Below, piece by piece: positions 8,894 to 17,034 of a stretch of DNA of 45,306 nucleotides. The DNA is taken from positions 1 to 45,306 of the forward strand of contig NZ_PGTB01000020.1 of NCBI RefSeq assembly GCF_002786325.1, given 5' to 3'. The position numbers were made by a program, and so were the translations under genes. The notes beneath the pieces were generated by a model. That model was not told where the DNA came from. It made no database searches and saw only the letters and a program-made list of their open reading frames with translations. Each line of letters begins with the position of its first letter. Position 1 is the first letter of the stretch. Source of the DNA: Pseudooceanicola lipolyticus. Lineage in GTDB: Bacteria; Pseudomonadota; Alphaproteobacteria; Rhodobacterales; Rhodobacteraceae.

Positions 8894-9762
8894 TCCTTGA
8901 GCGCTCCGAAGGTTAGGCCGCGCACCAGCTGTTTCTGGATCGCGATGCCCATGATCACCGGCGGCACCGCGGCAATCAGGCCCAGCGCCGCCTTGGCGCC
9001 GTAAAGCTGCCCTGTCATCGACGAGCTGAGCGAGGCCATGTAGACCGGCACGGTGATCCAATCGCGCGTCGTCAGCAGCAGCGCGATCAGGTAGTCCGAC
9101 CAGTTCAGGATAAAGACGAACAGCGCGGAAGAGGCGAGCGCCGGGCGCATCATCGGCAGGGTGATCTTGAGAAACACCCGCCAGCGCGAACAGCCTTCGA
9201 CCAGCGCGGCATCCTCGATCTCTTTCGGCATGTCGTCGAAAAAGGTCTTCATCAGCCAGAAACTGAACGGCATGGTGACAATGCCATAGATCAGCGCCAG
9301 ACCGTACCAGGTGTCGATCAGGCCCAGAAACGACCACATGATCATCACCGGGATCATCACCGCCATCGGCGGAAAGATCCGCAGCTGGATCAGCGCCAGC
9401 GGCAGGTTGCCGCCCGCCCCGAACCGCGACAGGCCATAGGCGGCGGCGGTGCCGGCGGTCATCGCGATCAGCGTGCCGAAACTGGCCGCCAGCAGCGAGG
9501 CCAGGATCGGCCGCCCGGCGGTGCGTTCCAGCGCCACGATCAGGTCCGATCCGGACTGGCCGAAGATAAACCGGAAATTGTCCAGCGTCGGGTTTTTCGG
9601 CCACCAGGTCAGGTCGGCGCCCGAGGCCTGCCATTCGGCAATCGGCTTGAATGCCATCGAGATCATCCAGATCGTCGGCACAAGCGACAGCGCCAGAAAC
9701 GCGAAGATCGCGGCATAGCGGAAAATTTCGAAAGAGAGCGAACGTTGCATCGGGCCAGTCAT
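8890..9762 (-). CDS. Sugar-type ABC transporter permease (MalG-like)
   Basis: This 290-residue inner-membrane protein has six predicted TM segments beginning [22 protein letters not shown]. The conserved EAA loop is [20 protein letters not shown] followed by TLPMMRP, which contacts the ATPases. The C-terminus GLTFGALKE is the usual MalG-class ending (VxGLTxGAxK). The ATG at 9762 has only a weak ribosome binding site, and it lies downstream of a hairpin in the 52-nt gap after the binding-protein gene. The MQRS methionine four codons on is an alternative start. Confidence 0.94.
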   Translation of the reverse strand: MTGPMQRSLSFEIFRYAAIFAFLALSLVPTIWMISMAFKPIAEWQASGADLTWWPKNPTLDNFRFIFGQSGSDLIVALERTAGRPILASLLAASFGTLIAMTAGTAAAYGLSRFGAGGNLPLALIQLRIFPPMAVMIPVMIMWSFLGLIDTWYGLALIYGIVTMPFSFWLMKTFFDDMPKEIEDAALVEGCSRWRVFLKITLPMMRPALASSALFVFILNWSDYLIALLLTTRDWITVPVYMASLSSSMTGQLYGAKAALGLIAAVPPVIMGIAIQKQLVRGLTFGALKE

Positions 9763-9781
9763 CTACGAAGGGTCAGTCGCA

Positions 9782-9802
9782 GGGCCGCCTATGGGGCGGC
9801 CC
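9782..9802. repeat. Hairpin between binding-protein and permease genes
   Basis: An 8-bp perfect inverted repeat (GGGCCGCC / GGCGGCCC, 5-nt loop) lies in the 52-nt gap after the binding-protein stop codon. There is no T-run. In binding-protein-dependent operons such hairpins commonly protect the upstream mRNA or reduce downstream expression, giving excess binding protein; that role is inferred here. Confidence 0.55.
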
Positions 9803-9814
9803 CGCAGGGGAGGA

Positions 9815-11425
9815 TCAGCTTGCCACCGGGTCCATCACCGTGGGCCAGGCCGCCTTGTTGGACTTGATCGCATCCAGCAGCTTGTCCTCGCCGACGCGGC
9901 GGGCAATGCGCTGCCATTGGCGTTCGGTATTGGCCATCGCCTGTTCCGCCGACATGCCGCCGGTCAGCGCCGCCATCAGGTTTTCGTCCAGCGCGTTGTG
10001 GAAGGCGGTGGCGCCGGGATAGTTGATCGTCGGCACCGTGCGCTTCACGCTCTCGCGGACCACGTCCATGTGGTAGTCATGATAGGTTTCGCGCACCAGC
10101 GGATCAGCGAAGTTCGACAGCTGGAACGGGTCGAAATAGCCGCCCGGATTGGCCGTCATCCAGGAATAGATGCGCGACGATCCCAGCCATTGCAGCAGCA
10201 GATAGGCCGCCTCGGGATGTTCCGACTGCGACGACACGCAGGCGGTCAGGTTCAACCACAGCACGGTGCGCGACGCGATGCCATCGTCATGTTGGCGCCC
10301 CGGCGGCAGGTGGCTGCCCACCTTGCCGGTGACCTTGGAGCCTTCGTTCGCCGGGTTGTCGAGGAATTTGGGCAGGTTCGAAAAGGCACAGGTCATCGCC
10401 GCGCCGCCATTGCCGAAATTGCCGTATTGCTCGGGCCAGCCCCAGCTGATCGCGTCGGGCGAATGGTGCGACAGGCTGTCGATATATTCCTGCGTCGCGG
10501 CCCAGCCGGCCTCGGTATTGATCAGCGCGGTGCCGTCATCGGCGAACAGGAACTGGTTCGGCGATCCCATCGACACATAGCGCTGGTACCAGTTGGTATA
10601 GCCCCAGCCCTGGTTGCGCAGATCGGTCGAGCCGAACAGCCCCTGGTCCGGCCGGTGGAAGAACGCCGCGATCTCGTCATGCTGCCTCCAGGTTTTCGGC
10701 GGCGCCAGGTCGTAGCCGTATTGGTCGGCAAAGGCCTGCTGTTCGGTCGGGTCGTTGAACAGGTCGCTGCGGTGGTTCCAGGTCTGGAAATCGCCGTCCA
10801 GCGACACGCCATAAACCGCGCCGCGATAGGCGTTCAGCAGCGACACGCCCTGATCGCCATTGACATAGCCGCGCTCCGGGTCGTCCCATTGCGGCTGGTG
10901 CTGAGCCACGAAATCATCCAGCGCCACGATGCCGCCGGTTTCCGCCAGATCGCCCAGACGGTTCCATTCCACCGCGTAGATGTCAAAGCCGCCCGCCTTG
11001 GTCGAGACGTCCTGCATGACCTTGGTGAATTCCTGCCCGTTCGGCACCCCGACAATATCCAGCACGATGCCGGTTTCCTGCTCCCACAGTTCCTTGACCG
11101 AGGGCGCGCCCTCCGGGAACGGCTGGGTGATCTGCCCGATGGACCCGTCCGACAGGCCCAGCACGATCCGCGCCGGCGCCTTGCCGGCCGCCTTCAGCGC
11201 CTTGGCCGCCTCGATCGCCCGCCCCTCGGGGGTGTCGGGCCCGTATTGATAGCGCTCGGCCCCGGCAAAGCCGGTCGGGCCACCGATCATGCCATCGGCC
11301 AGCCCCCCGGCGGCGCGAGCGCGGTCAGCGCGCAGGACCAGCGGCGAGGACAGCGCGACAAGCGCGGTTGTCTGGGCGGCAGCCGTCAGCAGGCGGCGCC
11401 GCGAAAATCGCGGTTGATTGTTCAT
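9815..11425 (-). CDS. Tat-exported ABC transporter substrate-binding protein
   Basis: This is a 536-residue periplasmic binding protein of the large sugar/polyol class (GlpV-like in size). The N-terminus MNNQPRFSRRRLLTAAAQ is a twin-arginine signal followed by a hydrophobic core and an A-R-A cleavage region near residue 38-40, so export is probably by Tat. The body shows family 1 features: a WEQETGIVLDIVGVP segment, FDIYAVEWNRLGDLAETGGIV and an EYIDSLSHHSPDAISW hinge region. The start at 11425 is chosen because GGGAGGG lies just upstream and it places the Tat motif at the N-terminus; an upstream in-frame start would bury it. It is the first gene of the operon, divergent from the LacI-type regulator. 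Confidence 0.92.
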   Translation of the reverse strand: MNNQPRFSRRRLLTAAAQTTALVALSSPLVLRADRARAAGGLADGMIGGPTGFAGAERYQYGPDTPEGRAIEAAKALKAAGKAPARIVLGLSDGSIGQITQPFPEGAPSVKELWEQETGIVLDIVGVPNGQEFTKVMQDVSTKAGGFDIYAVEWNRLGDLAETGGIVALDDFVAQHQPQWDDPERGYVNGDQGVSLLNAYRGAVYGVSLDGDFQTWNHRSDLFNDPTEQQAFADQYGYDLAPPKTWRQHDEIAAFFHRPDQGLFGSTDLRNQGWGYTNWYQRYVSMGSPNQFLFADDGTALINTEAGWAATQEYIDSLSHHSPDAISWGWPEQYGNFGNGGAAMTCAFSNLPKFLDNPANEGSKVTGKVGSHLPPGRQHDDGIASRTVLWLNLTACVSSQSEHPEAAYLLLQWLGSSRIYSWMTANPGGYFDPFQLSNFADPLVRETYHDYHMDVVRESVKRTVPTINYPGATAFHNALDENLMAALTGGMSAEQAMANTERQWQRIARRVGEDKLLDAIKSNKAAWPTVMDPVAS

Positions 11426-11504
11426 ATTTCCCTCCCTGGTCGCGCCCCCCGGACGCACCTTTCCAATGAGGTCCACCATCCTCCGCCGCCCGCGCAACGA
11501 CAAT

Positions 11505-11534
11505 CATCAATAGCCATCAATTCCCATCATTATC
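11505..11534. repeat. Three phased 10-bp direct repeats in the operon control region
   Basis: CATCAATAGC, CATCAATTCC and CATCATTATC follow each other without spacing, each starting CATCA. The 10-bp period puts them on the same face of the helix. They lie 80-110 nt upstream of the binding-protein start and overlap the left arm of the inverted repeat at 11529-11575. They may be part of the regulator's binding region. Confidence 0.5.
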
Positions 11535-11575
11535 GCCCATTTGCGGTGAGATGAGCCGCTGAATGAGGCGATAAT
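11529..11575. promoter_or_regulatory. Candidate operator: inverted repeat ATTATCGCC ... GGCGATAAT
   Basis: Two perfect 9-bp arms (11529-11537 and 11567-11575) face each other across 29 nt in the 232-nt divergent region between the ABC operon and the LacI-family gene. Similarity extends loosely beyond each arm (CATT / TCATT). Each arm contains GATAAT reading outward, a good match to a -10 hexamer, so the arms may coincide with divergent promoters. Binding by the adjacent regulator is inferred from position only. Confidence 0.5.
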
Positions 11576-11657
11576 CGCAGTTTCCAGAGATAAATGATTG
11601 CATCACATCACCAAAATGAGGTGAAATGATGATCACTTCGACTCGCGAAAGGCTCAT

Positions 11658-12665
11658 ATGCGCACCACAGTCTCTCAAATCGCCCGCGAGGCCGGCGTCT
11701 CTCCAGCCACGGTCGACCGGGTGCTGAATGACCGCGACGGCGTGCGCCCGCGCACCCGCGAGATCGTGCTGCAGGTGGCGCGCAAGCTGGGTTATTTCGG
11801 CCCGCAGGAGGCCGGCGACAATGCCATCAAGGTGCGGCTGGACTTCATCCTGCCCGCAGGCAGCAATTCCTTCATCCGCACCCTGCGCAAGAACCTGCTG
11901 GAAGAAAGCCTGGCGCGCGACGACGTCGCCGCCACCATCCACGAGATCGAAGGGTTCGATCCCGACCGGCTCTCCGCCAAGCTGGGTGATTTGCGCGGCC
12001 GCACCGATGCGGTCGGCCTGGTGGCGCTGGATCATCCGCAGGTGCGCGAGGCGATCAACGACCTGGCGAAATCCGGCGTGCGGATCGGCACGCTGGTGTC
12101 AGACATCCCCACTGTCGACAAGGTCGGCTATGTCGGGGTCGACAACCGCGCCGCCGGGCGGCTGGCCGGCCTGCTGCTGGGCCGGTTCCTGCCGCCGGGA
12201 CAGCACAAGGTCGCCGTGTTCATCGGCTCGCTTGCCTATCGCGGCCACGAGGAACGCGAGATGGGGTTCCGCTCGATCCTCAGCGAGGAGTTTCCCGAGA
12301 TGCGCATCGCCGGCACCGCCGAGGTCAGCGACGACCGCGACCGCGCCTATCAGGAAACCATGCGCTTTCTCGACCGCGGCGACATCACCGGCATCTACAA
12401 TATCGGGTCGGGCAATCAGGGCATCGCCCGCGCCCTGCGCGAGGCGCGCATGGAACGGCAAATGGTGTTCATCGGCCATGACCTGACCGACGCCACCCGG
12501 CTGATGCTGCTGGATCGCACCATGGATGCGGTGATCGACCAAAACCCGCGGGTCGAGGCACGCGAAATCGTTCGCCTGCTGGCCTCCTCGGTCAAGGGAT
12601 CGATGGAACCGGAATACCTGCCCCGTCTGCAGGTGGTGTTCAAAGAGAATATTCCGATCCAGTAG
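11658..12665 (+). CDS. LacI-family transcriptional regulator
   Basis: This 335-residue regulator has an N-terminal LacI helix-turn-helix (TVSQIAREAGVSPATVDRVL, residues 4-23) and hinge (DGVRPRTREIVLQVARKLGYF). A periplasmic-binding-protein-like ligand domain follows (DKVGYVGVDNRAAGRLAGLLL, IYNIGSGNQGIARALREA). The TVDRVLN recognition helix and long effector domain are as in regulators of sugar and inositol-like uptake operons. It is divergent from the ABC operon and probably controls it; the effector is likely the transported compound or a product. The gene meets the histidine kinase gene tail to tail with a 9-nt gap. Confidence 0.93.
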   Translation: MRTTVSQIAREAGVSPATVDRVLNDRDGVRPRTREIVLQVARKLGYFGPQEAGDNAIKVRLDFILPAGSNSFIRTLRKNLLEESLARDDVAATIHEIEGFDPDRLSAKLGDLRGRTDAVGLVALDHPQVREAINDLAKSGVRIGTLVSDIPTVDKVGYVGVDNRAAGRLAGLLLGRFLPPGQHKVAVFIGSLAYRGHEEREMGFRSILSEEFPEMRIAGTAEVSDDRDRAYQETMRFLDRGDITGIYNIGSGNQGIARALREARMERQMVFIGHDLTDATRLMLLDRTMDAVIDQNPRVEAREIVRLLASSVKGSMEPEYLPRLQVVFKENIPIQ

Positions 12666-12674
12666 GCAGGGCGG

Positions 12675-14312
12675 TTACGCCGACAGCGCGCGCTTCAGCA
12701 CCGCGGGCTCTGCATCAAGCCCGTTCCCGGCTTCGGATTGCGGCAACCGCACGGTGAACACCGTGCCCTTTCCCGGTTTCGAGTCAAAGCTGAGGCTGCC
12801 CATGTGATGATCGACAATCGACTTCACAATGCTCATGCCCAGGCCCGAACCGCTGCGGACCGAATCGTAACTTTCCGCCGCGCGGGTAAAGCGGTCGAAC
12901 AGATAGGGCTGGAATTCCTCCGGAATGCCCTTGCCCCGATCACGAACCCAGAACCCGTCCAGCTCTTTGGTCAGACCCAGAGACACCACGCCCTGGGCCG
13001 GCGACGCCTTGATTGCGTTCGAGATCAGGTTGGTCAGAACCTGCACGATCTGCCCGCTGTCGCCCATCACCCGGGCCAGCTCCGGGCTGTGGCACAGTTT
13101 CAGGTTCACCGCGTGTTCCTCGGCAAAATCCCGCATGCCCGTCGCGGCCTGGTCCAGCAATCCGTTCAGGTTGATTGCCCTGGCCTGTGTATTCGGCTTG
13201 GTTTGCGACAGGCTTTCAACGTCGAGAATATCGTCGATCAGCGTCTGCAGCCGGCGTGCATTGGCCGTCGCCGCGGTCAGCCATTTGGCGGTTTTTTCGG
13301 GATCGCCCGCGCCCTTCATCTCAAGCAGCTTGAGCGAGCTCAGGATCGACGCCACCGGTGCGCGCAACTCGTGGCTGACCGTGGCAAACAGCTGGGATCG
13401 CCGCTGTTCGGCTGCGCCCGCCGCGGGTTTTTCCTGCACCACGCCAAGATAGCCCAGGAAATCGCCCTGCTCGGAAAACAGCGGCTCCGCGGTGGTCTTG
13501 CCGACAAAGCTTTCGCCGGACTTGCGGCGATAGTGCAGGTCGACTCCATCGATCTTTTCGTGGCGGGCCTCGGTATAGGTCTGGGTGCGGTCTTCGTAAT
13601 CGCCCATGTCGTGATACAGCGCCGAAACCTGGCGCCCGATCAGTTCCGACGCGGCATAACCGAAAGTCCGTTCGGCGGCCGGGTTCGCCGATTGGATGCG
13701 GCGTTCGGCATCCAGCGTCACCACCGGGTCCGGCACCGATTGCAGCGCGGCCTTCAAGATCGTCGACTGGCGGAACAGCTGGTCATGCTCCTGCTGTTTC
13801 TGCCATTCGCTGGCAAACCAGAAGCCGATGAATCGGATCATCTCGATCTCTTCGCGGCGGAAGGGGCGGCGCGCTTCGGGGCTGGAGAAATTCACCGTGC
13901 CAAAGGTCTGCCCGCCGATCTTGATCGGGACGCCGATATAACTTTCGAGTCCGAACTCCAGATAGCAGGGATGCGTGGCGATCTCGGACGTTCCGGCGGC
14001 GTGGAAATGTTTGACCTCATCCGCCAGCAAGGTGTGCACGCAATAAGTGCCATTCAGGTCAAAACGTGTCCCCGGTGCCGGCGCCCAATCCGGCCCGCTG
14101 CTGAACAGCACCTCGTACTTGCCATCGTTGATGCGGCTGACGATGCCCATCGAGGCGCCCAGCGCGCTGCGCCCCAGGCGCAGCAGGCTATCGACCTTTT
14201 CGGAAAAGGACAGGTTGGGGCTGACCGCCAGAAGATAAAGCTCGCGCAGCGTTTCGTCGCACTTGGCCGCCTTCTTCCGCTTCGACATCCTTTCGCGAAG
14301 ATTGGTCAACAT
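12675..14312 (-). CDS. Soluble GAF-PAS sensor histidine kinase
   Basis: This 545-residue protein has no TM segment. A GAF domain spans about residues 22-175 (GTYCVHTLLADEV, ESYIGVPIKIGGQTFGTVNF). A PAS domain spans about 185-295 (PDPVVTLDAERRIQSANPAAE). HisKA has its phospho-accepting H314 in TVSHELRAPVASIL, and HATPase has N-box NLISNAIKAS, G1 DRGKGIPEE and G2 GSGLGMSIV. It should sense a cytoplasmic cue. No receiver domain and no response-regulator gene lie beside it, so the partner is elsewhere. The ATG at 14312 is chosen for the GGGAAAGG upstream; an in-frame start 21 codons earlier lacks a clear site. Confidence 0.93.
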   Translation of the reverse strand: MLTNLRERMSKRKKAAKCDETLRELYLLAVSPNLSFSEKVDSLLRLGRSALGASMGIVSRINDGKYEVLFSSGPDWAPAPGTRFDLNGTYCVHTLLADEVKHFHAAGTSEIATHPCYLEFGLESYIGVPIKIGGQTFGTVNFSSPEARRPFRREEIEMIRFIGFWFASEWQKQQEHDQLFRQSTILKAALQSVPDPVVTLDAERRIQSANPAAERTFGYAASELIGRQVSALYHDMGDYEDRTQTYTEARHEKIDGVDLHYRRKSGESFVGKTTAEPLFSEQGDFLGYLGVVQEKPAAGAAEQRRSQLFATVSHELRAPVASILSSLKLLEMKGAGDPEKTAKWLTAATANARRLQTLIDDILDVESLSQTKPNTQARAINLNGLLDQAATGMRDFAEEHAVNLKLCHSPELARVMGDSGQIVQVLTNLISNAIKASPAQGVVSLGLTKELDGFWVRDRGKGIPEEFQPYLFDRFTRAAESYDSVRSGSGLGMSIVKSIVDHHMGSLSFDSKPGKGTVFTVRLPQSEAGNGLDAEPAVLKRALSA

Positions 14313-14415
14313 ACTCAAGCCTTTCCCGGTATTCCTGGCCACCCCACCGCGGCACAGTCCTGCGAGGGGTGGCACAGCTTTACGGCCAGAATGTGGAGGT
14401 ATCCGAGCCCGGCGA

Positions 14416-14459
14416 AGTATACTTTGCTCGCATGCGGAGAGTAACGAAATCTCTCCGCA
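14416..14459 (-). promoter_or_regulatory. Candidate histidine kinase promoter with overlapping 9-bp inverted repeat
   Basis: On the minus strand TATACT (14416-14421) is a good -10 hexamer. Seventeen bases upstream TTACTC is a weak -35. A perfect inverted repeat, TGCGGAGAG and CTCTCCGCA with a 9-nt loop (14433-14441 / 14451-14459), covers the -35 region. It could be an operator or, for the creatinase transcript ending at 14528, a terminator-like hairpin, but it has no T-run. Confidence 0.4.
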
Positions 14460-14527
14460 ACCCTGGATTTAACCAACGCGAAACAGCTGGCGAAAACCCG
14501 CACCTGCACTGTCTGATCCGGGCCAGC

Positions 14528-15736
14528 CTAGCCGATCACGTTGAACTCCGGCCCATAGGGATAGGCGGTGATATTTTCGGCGCCGGTTTCGGTGACAATC
14601 AGGATGTCATGCTCGCGATACCCTCCCGCGCCGGGCTGCCCCTGCGGGATGGTCAGCATCGGCTCCATCGAGATCACCATGCCCGGTTCCAGCACCGTGT
14701 CGATATCCTCGCGCAGTTCCAACCCCGCCTCGCGCCCGTAATAATGCGACAGCACCCCGAAGGAATGACCATAGCCAAATGTGCGATACTGCAGCAGGTC
14801 GCGTTCGGCCAGAAAGACGTTGATCTTCTCCGTCACCTCGGCACAGCTTGCCCCCGGTTTCAGCAGGCTCATCCCGTATTCATGGGTGGCGACATTCGCC
14901 TGCCAGATGGCAAGCGCCTCGGACTTGGGTTCACCCAGGAACAAGGTCCGCTCCAGCGCGGTGTAATAGCCCGAGATCATCGGGAAGGTGTTCAGCGACA
15001 GGATATCGCCGCGCCGCAGTTCTCGGCCCGTCACCGGGTTATGCGCGCCATCGGTGTTCAGCCCCGACTGGAACCAGACCCAGGTATCGCGATATTCGGC
15101 CTCGGGGAAACGGCGGGCGATCTCGGTTTCCATCGCGTCGCGCCCAGCCATCGCCACGTCGATCTCGCGCACGCCTTCGCGAATTGCCTCGCGGATGGCA
15201 TAGCCGCCCAGATCCGCCACCCGCGCGCCTTCGCGGATCAGGGCGATCTCGGCCGCCGATTTGCGCATCCGCTGCATCATGGTCAGCGCGCTTAGGTCCA
15301 CGGCGTGGCGCGGCTCCAAGAAGGTCAGCATCTTGCCATGCTGCACAAGCGTCAGGTGGTCGGCCTCGTATCCCAGCACCGCGCCGCGTCCGGCAACCGA
15401 AGCCACCGCGCGCCAGAAATTGTCGCGCGCCCAGTCGGTATAGGTGATGTTGTCGCCATGGCAGCGCCGCCAGGGCTGGCCGGCATCGATGCCGGCACTG
15501 ACCGTCACCGCATCCGTCGCCGTCACAACCAGCCCATAGGGCCGGCCAAAGGCGCAATACAGAAAGCCCGAGTAATAGGCGATGTTGTGCATCGAGGTGA
15601 ACAGCGCGGCAGTGACGCCCTCGGCCGACATCCGGGCGCGCAGGCCGGCAAGGCGCGCCTCGTATTCTTCCGGCAGAAACGGCAACGTGGCCTTGTCGCC
15701 ATTGTGAAAGCGATAAAATTCAGGGCGTGCGGTCAT
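14528..15736 (-). CDS. Creatinase (creatine amidinohydrolase)
   Basis: This 402-residue protein has the length of bacterial creatinase (EC 3.5.3.3), which hydrolyses creatine to sarcosine and urea in the cytoplasm. Family text is very clear: FTSMHNIAYYSGFLYCAFGR near residue 46, GQPWRRCHGDNITYTDWARDN, and FQSGLNTDGAHNPVTGREL, where the histidine falls at position 232, the number of the catalytic His in Pseudomonas creatinase. The C-terminus QYRTFGYGHSFGVLSHYYGR and the ending EHDILIVTETGAENIT also match. It uses a pita-bread (M24) fold without the full metal set. A strong AAGGAGG precedes the ATG. No sarcosine oxidase or creatininase gene is adjacent. Confidence 0.9.
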   Translation of the reverse strand: MTARPEFYRFHNGDKATLPFLPEEYEARLAGLRARMSAEGVTAALFTSMHNIAYYSGFLYCAFGRPYGLVVTATDAVTVSAGIDAGQPWRRCHGDNITYTDWARDNFWRAVASVAGRGAVLGYEADHLTLVQHGKMLTFLEPRHAVDLSALTMMQRMRKSAAEIALIREGARVADLGGYAIREAIREGVREIDVAMAGRDAMETEIARRFPEAEYRDTWVWFQSGLNTDGAHNPVTGRELRRGDILSLNTFPMISGYYTALERTLFLGEPKSEALAIWQANVATHEYGMSLLKPGASCAEVTEKINVFLAERDLLQYRTFGYGHSFGVLSHYYGREAGLELREDIDTVLEPGMVISMEPMLTIPQGQPGAGGYREHDILIVTETGAENITAYPYGPEFNVIG

Positions 15737-15871
15737 CGCGACCCTCCTTTTCAGAAAGGTCCCGGCGTGCAGGACGGGGAAATCGGGCCGCCGGTTGCCC
15801 GGCGCGGCGACGCCATCGCCCTGCCCGCCTCACATCTTCCGAAAATTCAGCGCCAGCGCAAGCGTTTCGGC

Positions 15872-16171
15872 TTATCGCAGGCCGCGACTGCGCGCCTCGT
15901 CCAGCAGACGCGCGTACAGGTCGTCCGACGCCACGTGGCCCAGGCCGAAGGCCCCGGTGCCATTGCCGCCGGGTGTCGCGGCCTGCACCGCGCCGGAGGA
16001 TGTCGGCACCGGCCCCGCCGTCGGCGTGGCCACGGTGTCAAACCGCACTTCGGGGGGGCCGAGATAGTCGACAACACCGATGGTCGGCATCGGCAGGATC
16101 ACCGGCTGGTCCCCGGCAACGGCCGGACTGGCGACAAGCGCGGCAAGCGCCAGGGCAAAGACGGGTTTCAT
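15872..16171 (-). CDS. Small secreted protein of unknown function
   Basis: This 99-residue protein has a clear Sec signal peptide (MKPVFALALAALVASPAVAG, cleavage about residue 20). A proline/threonine-rich middle (TPTAGPVPTSSGAVQAATPG) follows and a charged C-terminal helix (DDLYARLLDEARSRG) ends it. The start at 16171 is set by GAGGAGAG upstream. It lies 25 nt after the predicted outer-membrane protein gene in the same direction and may be co-transcribed with it. I do not recognise the family. Confidence 0.65.
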   Translation of the reverse strand: MKPVFALALAALVASPAVAGDQPVILPMPTIGVVDYLGPPEVRFDTVATPTAGPVPTSSGAVQAATPGGNGTGAFGLGHVASDDLYARLLDEARSRGLR

Positions 16172-16196
16172 CGGTCTCTCCTCGATCTCCAGGCCA

Positions 16197-17030
16197 TCAG
16201 CGGCGGCCAATGGGCTTTGCAAGGGTCAGCGCCAGCAACAGGCGGCGGCCCGATACCGCACCGGTCATATCACCGATGCCAACGGAAATCTGCAGGTTTT
16301 TGTCAGGATCGGGCCAGATCATCGCCCCGGCGATCGCCTCATCGCCATACCACCCCAGGCTCAACCCGACTCGGTGGCTCAACCCGATGCCCGCCCCGGC
16401 AAAGACACCGGGGGCGGTGCTCCGGTCCGACACGCCGCTGCCCCAGCCAGCGCTCAGCATCACCGGGCGCCCGAATAGTCCATCGGCGGGCCGGATGCCG
16501 GACAGCGCCACGCTCCAGTTGCGGTCCAGCACGCGGGAATCACCCCAGGTCGCCAGATTCTGCACCTCCAGTGCCGCCGCCCCCTGCCAGCCAGGGCCAA
16601 GGCGCAGTGCCCTGCTGAACTGCAGGCTCAGCTTGCCGGATTCGCCGAAATGATGCGGCGTGACCGAGGTCAGGTCCAGCACCGGGGTCACCGCCACGCC
16701 CCGCCGCGCATCGCCCAGGCCGATGCCCAGCACAACCGAGGCGTCCCAATCGCCGATCTGCGCCCGATCCCGCCGGTTGGTGACGGCGCCCGAGACAAAG
16801 CCCAGACCGCGCGGCGCCCCGAAGCCCGATGGAATGCCGAACACCCCCACCCGCTGCGGCAGCCCCCGCCGTGCCGCCTCGTAGCGGTTCAGCAGCTCCA
16901 GCAATTCGGCATCGCTCAGCGTCGTGGGGTCGAGATCGACCAGGTTCTGCGCATTCGGCCCGCGCGGCACCGATTGCGCCAACACCGGCAGCGCCAGCAG
17001 GCACAGCACCACCGCGGATAGCAGCCGCAA
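16197..17030 (-). CDS. Predicted secreted/outer-membrane beta-barrel protein, unknown family
   Basis: This 277-residue protein has an N-terminal signal peptide (LLSAVVLCLLALPVLAQ). A short helical region (LSDAELLELLNRYEAARRG) is followed by alternating polar/hydrophobic strands rich in Gly, with repeated WDASVVLGIGLGDARRG- and LSLQFSRALRLGPGW-like stretches. The pattern fits a small outer-membrane barrel. Its only plausible start is TTG at 17030, 4 nt after the hydrolase stop, with a G-rich segment in the hydrolase 3' end serving as ribosome binding site; translational coupling is likely. Function unknown. Confidence 0.7.
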   Translation of the reverse strand: MRLLSAVVLCLLALPVLAQSVPRGPNAQNLVDLDPTTLSDAELLELLNRYEAARRGLPQRVGVFGIPSGFGAPRGLGFVSGAVTNRRDRAQIGDWDASVVLGIGLGDARRGVAVTPVLDLTSVTPHHFGESGKLSLQFSRALRLGPGWQGAAALEVQNLATWGDSRVLDRNWSVALSGIRPADGLFGRPVMLSAGWGSGVSDRSTAPGVFAGAGIGLSHRVGLSLGWYGDEAIAGAMIWPDPDKNLQISVGIGDMTGAVSGRRLLLALTLAKPIGRR

Positions 17031-17034
17031 CCGG

